7,746 nucleotides of DNA from Eubacteriales bacterium (GTDB lineage: Bacteria > Bacillota > Clostridia > Christensenellales > UMGS416). The position numbers were made by a program, and so were the translations under genes. The stretch covers positions 1 through 7,746 of the forward strand of contig JAQVWW010000043.1 of NCBI GenBank assembly GCA_028709505.1. Reading direction: 5' to 3'. The notes beneath the pieces were generated by a model. That model searched no databases. It saw only the letters and a program-made list of their open reading frames with translations, and had not been told where the DNA came from. Shown here one piece after another: positions 1 through 6,073 of the stretch. Within the stretch, counting starts at the first letter, position 1. The number at the start of each line of letters is the position of its first letter.

Positions 1-598
1 TGTCAATTAAAAAATATTCCTGTTCGGCGCCTACGGTGGTCAGAATACGCGCGTCCAGATGGCCAAACAGCTTGGTGATGCGGCGGGCCTGAAAGTCGAT
101 GGCCTCCATCGAGCGCAGCAGCGGCGTCTTTTTATCCAGCGCTTCGCCGGTATACGAGCAAAAAGCGGTGGGGATGCACAGCGTGCCGTCTTTAATAAAC
201 GCGTAGGACGTGGGATCCCAGGCGGTGTAGCCGCGAGCCTCAAAGGTGGCGCGCAGGCCGCCCGACGGAAAGCTGGACGCGTCGGGCTCGCCCTTGATAA
301 GCTCTTTGCCCGAAAACTCCATGATGATGCCGCCGCCGGAGATGGGGGAGATGAAGCGGTCGTGCTTCTCGGCGGTGATGCCGGTCATGGGCTGGAACCA
401 ATGCGTGTAATGGGTAGCGCCCTTTTCGATGGCCCAGTCTTTCATGGCGTTGGCCACCACGTCGGCCACCGAGCGATCCAGTGGCAGGTCGTCGCGGATG
501 GTCTTGCGCAGCGCCTTGTAGATATCTCTGGGCAGGCGCTGGCGCATGATGCTGTCGTTGAATACAAGGCTGCCAAAGAGTTCGGGGACAGTGCTCAT
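1..598 (-). CDS. glnN: Type III glutamine synthetase, N-terminal part (runs off the window)
   Basis: The gene reads leftward from ATG at 598 and stays open to the window edge, giving 199 residues of a family that is usually about 700 long. The product condenses ammonia and glutamate to glutamine with ATP in the cytoplasm. Family hallmarks seen are FGSLVFND (residues 8-15), [12 protein letters not shown] (62-73), the stretch [19 protein letters not shown] (95-113), and [11 protein letters not shown] at the edge. In that last motif E192 and E194 are the metal/substrate glutamates of the synthetase core, and both are present, so this copy looks active. The start is fixed by AGGAGG seven bases upstream. 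It is divergent from a degenerate type I homologue and an ANTAR regulator (1154-2990), which fits nitrogen control. Its leader holds a terminator, so antitermination is likely. Identification is firm; the C-terminal part is unseen. Confidence 0.95.
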   Translation of the reverse strand, partial: MSTVPELFGSLVFNDSIMRQRLPRDIYKALRKTIRDDLPLDRSVADVVANAMKDWAIEKGATHYTHWFQPMTGITAEKHDRFISPISGGGIIMEFSGKELIKGEPDASSFPSGGLRATFEARGYTAWDPTSYAFIKDGTLCIPTAFCSYTGEALDKKTPLLRSMEAIDFQARRITKLFGHLDARILTTVGAEQEYFLID

Positions 599-605
599 AT
601 TGTAT

Positions 606-611
606 CCTCCT
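606..611 (-). promoter_or_regulatory. Ribosome binding site of glnN
   Basis: AGGAGG on the minus strand, seven bases before the ATG at 598. It is a perfect anti-16S match and decides the glnN start. Confidence 0.9.
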
Positions 612-621
612 GTAATATTTG

Positions 622-644
622 AAAAGCCGATAAAAATGGCTTTT
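622..644 (-). terminator. Small second hairpin in the glnN leader
   Basis: In the glnN transcript AAAAGCC and GGCUUUU (7 bp, positions 644-638 and 628-622) enclose a 9-nt AU-rich loop. The U run lies inside the stem's 3' arm, as in short intrinsic terminators, and the structure sits just 11 bases before the ribosome binding site. It could be a weak second terminator or a stem that tunes translation. The stem is mostly A-U, so either role is tentative. Confidence 0.35.
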
Positions 645-681
645 GCTATCCTGACCTGGGTATCATGCTGCGTAACAATAG

Positions 682-720
682 AAAAAAGGCGCTGTAAGTT
701 CACACACTTACAGCGCCTTT
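682..720 (-). terminator. Intrinsic terminator in the glnN leader (attenuator)
   Basis: On the minus strand a perfect 15-bp stem (720-706 with 699-685) closes a 6-nt loop (GUGUGA) and runs straight into a tract of six T (687-682) that overlaps the stem's last bases. It lies only about 13 bases after the predicted glnN transcription start and about 85 bases before the glnN ATG. Most glnN transcripts should therefore stop here unless the stem is prevented. That is the layout of an attenuator rather than of a terminator for another gene, because no gene ends upstream. The stem is symmetrical but on the plus strand it has only TTT after it. Confidence 0.85.
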
Positions 721-725
721 GCTGT
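710..725 (-). promoter_or_regulatory. Candidate ANTAR-binding antiterminator hairpin
   Basis: In the glnN leader RNA, ACAGC (725-721) and GCUGU (714-710) form a perfect 5-bp stem around the hexaloop AAAGGC. This loop has A at position 1 and G at position 4, the rule known for RNA targets of ANTAR antiterminators. The stem uses the 5' arm of the terminator (685-720), so the two structures exclude each other, as expected for antitermination. An ANTAR regulator is encoded nearby at 2424-2990. Known ANTAR targets have two such hairpins. I see no convincing first hairpin: a 3-bp UCC/GGA stem with loop AAUAAC lacks the G and would overlap the transcription start. The function is inferred. Confidence 0.45.
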
Positions 726-739
726 CCGTTATTGGATAA

Positions 740-768
740 AGTATACTGGGTGACGGGCGGCCTGTCAA
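740..768 (-). promoter_or_regulatory. Sigma-A promoter of glnN
   Basis: On the minus strand TTGACA (768-763) is separated by 17 bp from TATACT (745-740). The -35 box is a perfect consensus match and the -10 box differs at one base. Transcription should start near A at 733, giving a leader of about 135 nt before the glnN ATG. So strong a promoter followed at once by a terminator suggests that control is exerted after initiation. Confidence 0.85.
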
Positions 769-1081
769 GATGTTTTTTCAATATACGAAAGAGGCAGACG
801 GCCGCCGGGTGCGCGGCGCAGCCCGTAGCGGCGGGATAACGGCTTGTTATCATAGGGCGGTTGTGCCACAGCCAAAAAGGAAAACCGATGTGGGCTGCAC
901 CGCCGCCGCGGAAGAACGGATGTCAGCCGGCCGGTAGCGGCCTTTGCGCCGCCGATGGCGGCGGTATGCACGTCGCATGGCCGCCTGCCGCTGCGGATGG
1001 CGTCAAAGCCGTGCACGTATCCGCCGCGCGCAGCCGCAGCCTTTGCGCTGCAGCTAAATACAGAAAATCGAGATAAACCGC
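769..1081. other. GC-rich divergent intergenic stretch, no gene seen
   Basis: This lies between the glnN promoter and the promoter of the divergent operon. It has short open frames on both strands but none with a ribosome binding site or recognisable protein. It is rich in CG and GC runs with small inverted repeats. The clearest is a 7-bp all-GC stem with a 3-nt loop (947-953 with 957-963). TGCACG at 967-972 is repeated inverted at 1011-1016. No known riboswitch or RNA gene is recognised. It may hold operators for either direction. Confidence 0.5.
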
Positions 1082-1110
1082 TTTATACTGACAGAAAATT
1101 ATAGTATAAT
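1082..1110 (+). promoter_or_regulatory. Promoter of the GS-like/ANTAR operon with an overlapping inverted repeat
   Basis: A perfect TATAAT at 1105-1110 lies 17 bp after TTTATA (1082-1087), a weak -35 box. Transcription should start near 1117. A 7-bp inverted repeat, TTATACT (1083-1089) and AGTATAA (1103-1109), spans the -35 to -10 interval and could be a repressor or activator site. It does not match the TGTNA-N7-TNACA box of GlnR/TnrA. Confidence 0.65.
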
Positions 1111-1130
1111 AAAACATTAGGTGGACGAAA

Positions 1131-1143
1131 AGGAGGCAGGAGG
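1131..1143 (+). promoter_or_regulatory. Double ribosome binding site deciding a TTG start
   Basis: AGGAGG occurs twice (1131-1136 and 1138-1143). The second is 10 bases before the in-frame TTG at 1154. The upstream in-frame GTG at 1121 has no Shine-Dalgarno and would lie about four bases from the predicted transcript start, so TTG 1154 is the better start. Confidence 0.65.
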
Positions 1144-1153
1144 TGTTTCGCGT

Positions 1154-2383
1154 TTGAAGAGGTTTACCGCCAACGAAGTGATGCAGTTTGTCCGCGAAAA
1201 CGACGTAAAATTTGTCCGGTTGGCGTTCTGCGACGTGTTCGGCACGCTGAAGAATATTTCCGTGCTGGCCGACCAGTTGCCCCGGGCCTTTGAATACGGC
1301 GTCGCCTTTGACGGCGCCGCCATCAGCGGCTTTGACGCTGCGCCGCAGCCGGACTTGTTTTTGTTCCCGCTGCCCTCCACGCTGGTGGTGCTGCCTTGGC
1401 GGCCCCAGCAGGGGCGGGTCATCCGCTTATTTTGCGAAATACGCTGTGCCGACGGCAGCCCTTTTATCGCCGATACCCGCAACATGTTAAAGGATGCCGT
1501 TGCCCGGGTGCAGCAGGCGGGGCTGGCCTGTAAAATTGGCCCGGCCTGCACGTTCTACCTATTTGAAAGCGATGAAAACGGTTATTCCACGCGCATTCCC
1601 CACGACCGGGCCGGCTACCTGGACGTATCTCCGCTGGACCGGGGCGAGAACGTGCGCCGTGAAATCTGTTTAACGCTGGAAGAGATGGGCATTCGCCCCG
1701 AGACCTCCCGCCACCAGCAGGGTCCCGGGCAGCATGAAATTGACTTTGCCTACAGCGGCGCGCTGGAGGCAGCCGACAATGTCATGACGCTGCGTACCGT
1801 TATCGACGCCGTTGCTCTGCGCAACGGGCTGTGCGCCAGCTTTTTGCCGCAGCCGTGTGCCGATGCGCAGGGCAACGCGCTGCATGTCAATCTATCGCTG
1901 CTGCGCGACGGTCAAAATTTGTTTGGCGGCGGCGCCCAGGCGCGTTCGGCCACGGCCGAACACTTTCTGGCCGGCGTGCTGCGCCGGGCGCGGGAGATGA
2001 CGCTGTTTTTAAGCCCGCTGGACGAATCGTACACGCGCCTGGGTGCACCCTGTCATGTGGGCTGGTCCCGGCAGGACCGCGCACAGATGGCGCGCATCCC
2101 GGCGTCGGCCGATCCCGATAGGGCACACATGCAGGTGCGTTCGCCCGACCCGTCGTGCAACCCTTACGTAGCCTTTGCGCTGCTGCTGTATGCCGGGCTG
2201 GAGGGTGTGGCCCAGCAGCCGGCGTTGGACGCGCCGCTGGACGCCGCCGCCGGGCAGCTGGCCCGGGAGAACCTGCCGGCGTCGCGGGCCGAAGCCATTG
2301 AGTGTGCCCGCAACAGCGCTTTCGTCGCACGGGTGATGCCCGCATCTGTCATCGCATCCTTTTGCCAGCCCCGCCAACCCTAG
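1154..2383 (+). CDS. Degenerate type I glutamine synthetase homologue, probable pseudoenzyme
   Basis: From TTG 1154 this gives 409 residues, against about 444 for bacterial type I enzymes. The fold is clear: VRLAFCDVFGTLKN near the start, FDGAAISGF (D53), GPGQHEIDF (E195), LHVNLSLL (H244), ARIPAS, and VRSPDPSCNPY. The catalytic set is not kept. The usual GPEPEF reads GPACTF (A131, T133 for the two Glu), HHE reads RHQ (Q188), and the Glu of VEVRS is Q327. NGSGMH has become QGNALH, and the flap VPGYE is deleted between L296 and A298. The feedback arginine after the SS..GF motif is also absent and the C-terminal tail is short. Glutamine synthesis is therefore unlikely. The frame is long and uninterrupted, so it is kept for another job, probably sensing or scaffolding. 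It is co-transcribed with the ANTAR gene 40 bases downstream. Comparisons use remembered family motifs, not a computed alignment. Confidence 0.88.
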   Translation: MKRFTANEVMQFVRENDVKFVRLAFCDVFGTLKNISVLADQLPRAFEYGVAFDGAAISGFDAAPQPDLFLFPLPSTLVVLPWRPQQGRVIRLFCEIRCADGSPFIADTRNMLKDAVARVQQAGLACKIGPACTFYLFESDENGYSTRIPHDRAGYLDVSPLDRGENVRREICLTLEEMGIRPETSRHQQGPGQHEIDFAYSGALEAADNVMTLRTVIDAVALRNGLCASFLPQPCADAQGNALHVNLSLLRDGQNLFGGGAQARSATAEHFLAGVLRRAREMTLFLSPLDESYTRLGAPCHVGWSRQDRAQMARIPASADPDRAHMQVRSPDPSCNPYVAFALLLYAGLEGVAQQPALDAPLDAAAGQLARENLPASRAEAIECARNSAFVARVMPASVIASFCQPRQP

Positions 2384-2423
2384 GCGGCCGGCAGCACACA
2401 GCGTAACGAGGAAGCGGTGAAGG

Positions 2424-2990
2424 ATGGAAAGCATTTTAATTGTATCGCCCACGCACAAGAGCTGCGCCATGCTAGACGATTTGCTGTGCAGCCTTTCGTA
2501 CCCCGGCGCCGCCTGCGCCTATAACGCCGGCGAAGCCCGACGGATGATGAACCAGTGCGCGTACGACCTGCTGGTCATCAATACGCCGCTGGGCGATGAG
2601 TTTGGGCATGAGCTGGCGCTGCAGGCCGCCGAAAACAGCGCCACCGGCGTTATTTTGCTGGTGGGCCACGACATGGCTGACGACGTGGCCGCCCGTGTGG
2701 AGGACGACGGCATTTTGGTGGTGGGCAAGCCCATCGGCCGGCAGTTTTTCTATCAGGCGCTTAAAATGGTGGCGGCGTCGCAGAACCGTATGCTGGGGCT
2801 GCACCGGCAGAACGTCAGGCTGCAGAACAAGATTGCCGAAATCCGCCTGGTGGACCGGGCCAAGCTGGTGCTGATGCAGCACTTGAACATGACCGAGCCG
2901 CAGGCGCATCGTTACATTGTAAAACAGGCGATGGACATGCGTATCACGCGTAAAGAGGTGGCCCAGGGCATCCTCAAGGCGTACGAATAG
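2424..2990 (+). CDS. ANTAR-domain RNA-binding antiterminator with pseudo-receiver
   Basis: The protein has 188 residues. Residues 1-115 form a receiver-like domain (MESILIVSP strand, VINTPLG, VGKP). The phosphoacceptor aspartate is replaced by N53 and the usual DD pair of the acidic pocket is missing, although K102 remains. A coiled-coil linker follows at about 115-140. The ANTAR domain is at about 138-188: DRAKLVLMQHLNMTEPQAHR, then AMDMRITRKEVAQGIL, matching the family's three helices. Such proteins bind paired RNA hairpins and stop terminators forming. With no phosphorylation site, the signal probably comes by protein contact, most simply from the glutamine synthetase-like protein encoded 40 bases upstream in the same operon. 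The likely target is the glnN leader. An ANTAR regulator (NitR) linked to glnA has been described in solventogenic clostridia. A weak GAGGAAG lies about 10 bases before ATG 2424. Confidence 0.92.
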   Translation: MESILIVSPTHKSCAMLDDLLCSLSYPGAACAYNAGEARRMMNQCAYDLLVINTPLGDEFGHELALQAAENSATGVILLVGHDMADDVAARVEDDGILVVGKPIGRQFFYQALKMVAASQNRMLGLHRQNVRLQNKIAEIRLVDRAKLVLMQHLNMTEPQAHRYIVKQAMDMRITRKEVAQGILKAYE

Positions 2991-3120
2991 CGGCCGGGGC
3001 AGCACAGGGAAGTAACGCCGATATTCAGCCGGTTTGCGCGGCGGGGATTTGGCGGTTTATCATACCGGCTGGTATGGAAAAAAACAGCACAGAAAAAACA
3101 TGTGGAGGAGTCGCAGTAAT
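2991..3120 (+). promoter_or_regulatory. Gap and leader before pyrG with a short hairpin
   Basis: A 130-base gap with no convincing promoter and no U-tailed terminator, so read-through from the ANTAR operon into pyrG is possible. A perfect 6-bp stem with a GGCT loop (3061-3076, CATACC/GGTATG) is followed by A-rich sequence, not T, and so is not a terminator for pyrG-directed transcripts. I see no initial GGG-type CTP-sensing leader as in Bacillus pyrG. GGAGGAG at 3104-3110 is the pyrG ribosome binding site. Confidence 0.4.
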
Positions 3121-4722
3121 ATGACAACAAAGTACATTTTTGTAACCGGCGGTGTGGTTTCGGGTTTGGGCAAAGGCATTACCGCCGCGTCGCTGGGAAG
3201 GCTGCTTAAATCCCGGGGGCTGACGGTGATGGCGCAAAAGCTGGATCCGTACATCAACGTAGACCCGGGCACGATGAGCCCCTACCAGCACGGCGAGGTG
3301 TTTGTCACCGAAGACGGCGCAGAAACCGACCTGGACCTGGGCCACTACGAGCGCTTTATTGATGAGAATTTGAACAAGTACTCGAATTTGACCACCGGTA
3401 AAGTGTACTGGAACGTACTGACCAAAGAGCGTAACGGCGAATATTTGGGCGAGACGGTGCAGGTCATTCCCCACGTCACCAATGAGATTAAAAGCTTTAT
3501 TTATACGGTGGGCAAGAAGAGCAACGCCGATGTCATCATCACAGAAATTGGCGGCACCACCGGCGACATCGAAAGCCAGCCTTTCCTGGAGGCCATCCGC
3601 CAGGTATCGCTGGAGGTGGGCCGGGACAACTGCCTGTTTATGCACGTTACGCTGGTGCCGTATATCAAAAGCTCGGGGGAACATAAGTCCAAGCCCACGC
3701 AGCACTCGGTTAAGGAACTGCGCGCCATCGGCATCACGCCGGATATCATTATCGCCCGTTGCGACGATCCCATCCCCGCCGACGTGTGCGCTAAAATTGC
3801 GCTGTTTTGCAACGTAAAGCCCGACTGCGTCATCGAAAACCTGACGGTATCGGTGCTGTACGAGGCGCCGCTGATGTTGGAACGCAACCATCTGTGCGAT
3901 ATCGTCTGCCGCGAGCTTTCGCTGGACGTTCCCCCCTGCGATATGAGCGAATGGGAGGACATGATGCAGCGTATCCGCCAGCGTCAGCATAAGGTCCAGA
4001 TAGCGCTGGTGGGCAAATATGTCAAGCTGCACGACGCGTATCTGTCGGTGGCTGAATCGCTGCACCACGCCGGGTTTGAGACCGGCGCCGAGGTGGAAAT
4101 CAAATGGGTGGAAGCCGAAGACGTGTCACCCGAGACGGCCGACGCGCTGCTGGGCGATTGCGACGGCATATTGGTGCCCGGCGGCTTTGGCGATCGCGGC
4201 GTCGAGGGCAAAATTGCCGCGGCGCAATATGCCCGCGAGCAGAACAAGCCCTATCTGGGTATCTGCCTGGGCATGCAGACGGCGGTCATCGAATACGCGC
4301 GCCACGTGCTGGGCTATGCCGATGCTCATTCCAGCGAGTTTGACCCGACCAGCGCACACAGCGTCATCGACTTGATGCCCGATCAGCAGGGCAACCTGCC
4401 CAAGGGCGGCACCATGCGGCTGGGCGCGTATCCGTGCCAGATTAAACCCAACTCGCGGATGGCGCAGGCTTACGGCAAAGACCTGGTGCACGAGCGCCAC
4501 CGCCACCGCTACGAGTTCAACAACAACTTCCGCTACGAGATCGAAGCCCAGGGCTTAAAGATTACCGGCACGTCGCCGGACGGCCGGCTGGTGGAGGCCA
4601 TCGAGCTGCCTGATAACCCTTTCTTTGTGGGCGTGCAGTTCCATCCTGAATTTAAGAGCCGGCCCAACAAGGCCCATCCGCTGTTTAGAGAGTTTGTCAA
4701 AGCGGCGCTCAACGCACAATAG
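3121..4722 (+). CDS. pyrG: CTP synthase (glutamine-hydrolysing)
   Basis: This 533-residue protein is full length for the family. It makes CTP from UTP, ATP and glutamine, the last step of pyrimidine nucleotide synthesis. The N-terminal amidoligase domain (about 1-270) has [16 protein letters not shown] (P-loop), [20 protein letters not shown], and [12 protein letters not shown]. The C-terminal class I glutamine amidotransferase domain (about 290-533) has VPGGFGDRG, the nucleophile C382 in LGICLGMQ, and H508 and E510 in VQFHPEF. All catalytic residues seen are intact. The start is ATG 3121, preceded at 10 bases by GGAGGAG, and [11 protein letters not shown] is the normal N-terminus. The frame is open upstream but has no family sequence there. 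Glutamine as substrate gives a loose link to the nitrogen genes upstream. A repeat array begins 53 bases after the stop. Confidence 0.98.
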   Translation: MTTKYIFVTGGVVSGLGKGITAASLGRLLKSRGLTVMAQKLDPYINVDPGTMSPYQHGEVFVTEDGAETDLDLGHYERFIDENLNKYSNLTTGKVYWNVLTKERNGEYLGETVQVIPHVTNEIKSFIYTVGKKSNADVIITEIGGTTGDIESQPFLEAIRQVSLEVGRDNCLFMHVTLVPYIKSSGEHKSKPTQHSVKELRAIGITPDIIIARCDDPIPADVCAKIALFCNVKPDCVIENLTVSVLYEAPLMLERNHLCDIVCRELSLDVPPCDMSEWEDMMQRIRQRQHKVQIALVGKYVKLHDAYLSVAESLHHAGFETGAEVEIKWVEAEDVSPETADALLGDCDGILVPGGFGDRGVEGKIAAAQYAREQNKPYLGICLGMQTAVIEYARHVLGYADAHSSEFDPTSAHSVIDLMPDQQGNLPKGGTMRLGAYPCQIKPNSRMAQAYGKDLVHERHRHRYEFNNNFRYEIEAQGLKITGTSPDGRLVEAIELPDNPFFVGVQFHPEFKSRPNKAHPLFREFVKAALNAQ

Positions 4723-4775
4723 CGCCACGCCCTCCCACCGCGTGCCGGCCGACGCGAACGGATAACCATTGGCCA

Positions 4776-5361
4776 GGGGCGGAAAGCTGTGCTTTCCTCC
4801 TATATAGCAGCCCAGGCATGCCAAGCGTTAGGGGCGGAAAGCTGTGCTTTCCGCCTATAGAGCGGCATTCGGTATGCCAAGTGTTAGGGGCGGAAAGCTA
4901 TGCTTTCCGCCTATAGAGCGGCATTAGGTATGCCAAGTGTTAGGGGCGGAAAGCTATGCTTTCCGCCTTTAAAATAGCCCTAAGTATGCTAAGTGCCAGG
5001 GCCGGAAGGCTGGGGCCTTCCTCCTATATAGCGGCCTAGGCATGCCAAGTGACGAGGTCGGAAGGCTGAGGCCTTTCGCCTATATAGCGGCCCAGGCACG
5101 CCAAGTGCCGAGGTCGGAAGGCTGAGGCCTTCCTCCTATATAGCAGCCCAAGCATGCCAAGTGCCGGGGTCGGAAGGCCGGGGCCTTCCTCCTATATAGC
5201 AGCCCAAGCATGCCAAGTGCCGGGGTCGGAAGGCTGTGCCTTCCTCCTATATAGCGGCCTAGGCACGCCAAGTGCTAGGGTCGGAAGGCTGAAGCCTTCC
5301 GCCTTGCAACAACCCTGGGCACGCCAAGTGCTGGGGCCGGAAGGCTGAAGCCTTCCGCCTT
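4776..5361. repeat. Tandem array of 55-56 bp hairpin-bearing repeats (10 full units plus part of an eleventh)
   Basis: Units begin at 4776, 4831, 4887, 4943, 4999, 5055, 5111, 5167, 5223, 5278 and 5334, a steady 55-56 bp period. Each unit starts GGGGCGG or a close variant, then a 7-10 bp stem-loop, then a CCTATATAG-like palindrome (weakened in units 2-4, lost in 10), and ends GGCATGCCAAGTG or GGCACGCCAAGTG. Units 1-4 use GGAAAGC/GCTTTCC arms and units 5-11 use GGAAGGC/GCCTTCC, so both arms change together. Units 3 and 4 are almost identical, as are 7-9, which suggests local duplication. The period is not a multiple of three and the open frames across it shift, so it is not coding. There are no unique spacers, so it is not CRISPR. 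It follows pyrG directly. Function unknown. Confidence 0.93.
4945..4970 (+). terminator. Terminator-like hairpin in repeat unit 4
   Basis: GGCGGAAAGC (4945-4954) pairs perfectly with GCTTTCCGCC (4958-4967) around a 3-base loop, followed by TTTAAAATA. It is the most terminator-like of the early units and may end pyrG transcripts, though the T run is short. The same 10-bp stem occurs in units 2 and 3 without a T tail. Confidence 0.35.
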
Positions 5362-5363
5362 TT
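5338..5363 (+). terminator. Terminator-like hairpin of the last, partial repeat unit
   Basis: CGGAAGGC (5338-5345) and GCCTTCCG (5350-5357) form an 8-bp stem with a TGAA loop, followed by CCTTTT. The unit then breaks off and the rest of the 56-bp repeat is missing. It may be a weak terminator; TTTT after CC is a poor tract. Confidence 0.35.
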
Positions 5364-5372
5364 CCGGGCGGC

Positions 5373-6038
5373 GTGAGTGTAGCCGCCGCCACAACCTACG
5401 CAGCGAGTACGCGCGTACAGTTTACACCTAGCCGGAGATCCTCCGCGCAGGTGGCCGGCCTGGGGCTGGCGGCAGGGTTGCTGACGGTGCTGCCAAACCT
5501 GTGCCCGTATGCTACGCTGTGCAGCTTCAGCTCCATCGCCGGCGCGTTTGGGTTTTAGATCATCACGACAACGCTGGTCCTATACAAAAGCGGCTCCAAC
5601 GGCAACGCGGCGCTGAACACGCTGCTGTATTTGGGCAGCATGAACTTCGCTTTCTATTTTTTATAAGGGGTGCTGGGGCTGCTCCTGCCCAAATTTTACC
5701 GTGCGGACTTTTGAAACCGGAACCTGCTGTGCAGTACGATGTGTTGGCGCTGGCCTGTGCAGGCGGGGCCTTTGTGCTGTACTACCGGAACCCAGATAGC
5801 TGGTTTGGCAGCGTGCTGTGCGCCGCCGGTGGGTGGGCTGGCTGCCGAGACAGTCGGCGTGGCGCTCTATCTGTGCAAAACGCACACATATCTGTTCCAA
5901 TTGCTGATGGACGCGCTGGGGCTGGCGCTGCTGGTTTATCTGCTCTATCCCAAAGCCACCCGCAAGTGGCTTTTTGTGGTTAGGGCGGCGGCGGCGGCCC
6001 TTGCCGGATTTTTTGCGTTTTATTTTCCTAGCCTATGA
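5373..6038 (+). pseudogene. Decayed integral membrane protein gene
   Basis: One reading frame (phase of 5373) gives hydrophobic protein-like segments separated by stops at 5556, 5664 and 5712. These are VAGLGLAAGLLTVLPNLC, then TLLYLGSMNFAFYFL, then VLGLLLPKFY. Between about 5727 and 5835 the plausible protein shifts to another frame (QYDVLALACAGGAFVLYYRN, then SWFGSVLCAAGG). It returns to the first frame for VGGLAAETVGVALYLCK, LLMDALGLALLVYLLYPK and WLFVVRAAAAALAGFFAFYF, ending at TGA 6036-6038. Repaired, it would be about 220 residues with five or six membrane segments. No ribosome binding site or promoter is visible, and the start is uncertain. I do not recognise the family. It directly follows the repeat array, which may have grown or moved into its upstream region. 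Sequencing error cannot explain all the breaks easily. Confidence 0.7.
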
Positions 6039-6052
6039 GCGGCAGGGCAGTG

Positions 6053-6070
6053 GGCGGCGGGAATGCCGCC
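6053..6070 (-). terminator. GC hairpin after pyrE
   Basis: GGCGGC (6053-6058) and GCCGCC (6065-6070) form a 6-bp stem with a 6-base loop, starting three bases after the pyrE stop. There is no T tract on the minus strand, so it is at best a weak terminator or a stabilising 3' end. Confidence 0.3.
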
Positions 6071-6073
6071 GGC

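Noticed and set aside
700..705. Terminator loop GUGUGA as the ANTAR hexaloop
   Set aside because: It is six bases long but starts with G and has U at position 4, so it breaks the A1/G4 rule. The alternative AAAGGC loop fits instead.
1121..1153. GTG 1121 as start of the glutamine synthetase homologue
   Set aside because: It has no Shine-Dalgarno, is too close to the predicted transcript start, and would place the AGGAGG pair inside the coding region.
3061..3076. Terminator between the ANTAR gene and pyrG
   Set aside because: The 6-bp stem is followed by A residues, not T, in the direction of transcription.
3034..3120. N-terminal extension of CTP synthase
   Set aside because: The frame is open but the translated residues are not family-like, and GGAGGAG points to ATG 3121.
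3025..4068. Long minus-strand open frame (347 codons) opposite pyrG
   Set aside because: Shadow of a strongly conserved gene in GC-rich DNA; no recognisable protein and no promoter.
5080..5271. Repeat-encoded small proteins on either strand (for example 5154-5348 plus, 5080-5271 minus)
   Set aside because: The unit is 56 bp, not a multiple of three, so the frame changes at each unit. No ribosome binding sites; the open frames come from the lack of stops in GC-rich repeats.
4776..5361. CRISPR array
   Set aside because: The whole 56-bp unit repeats. There are no unique spacers, and no cas genes are in the window.
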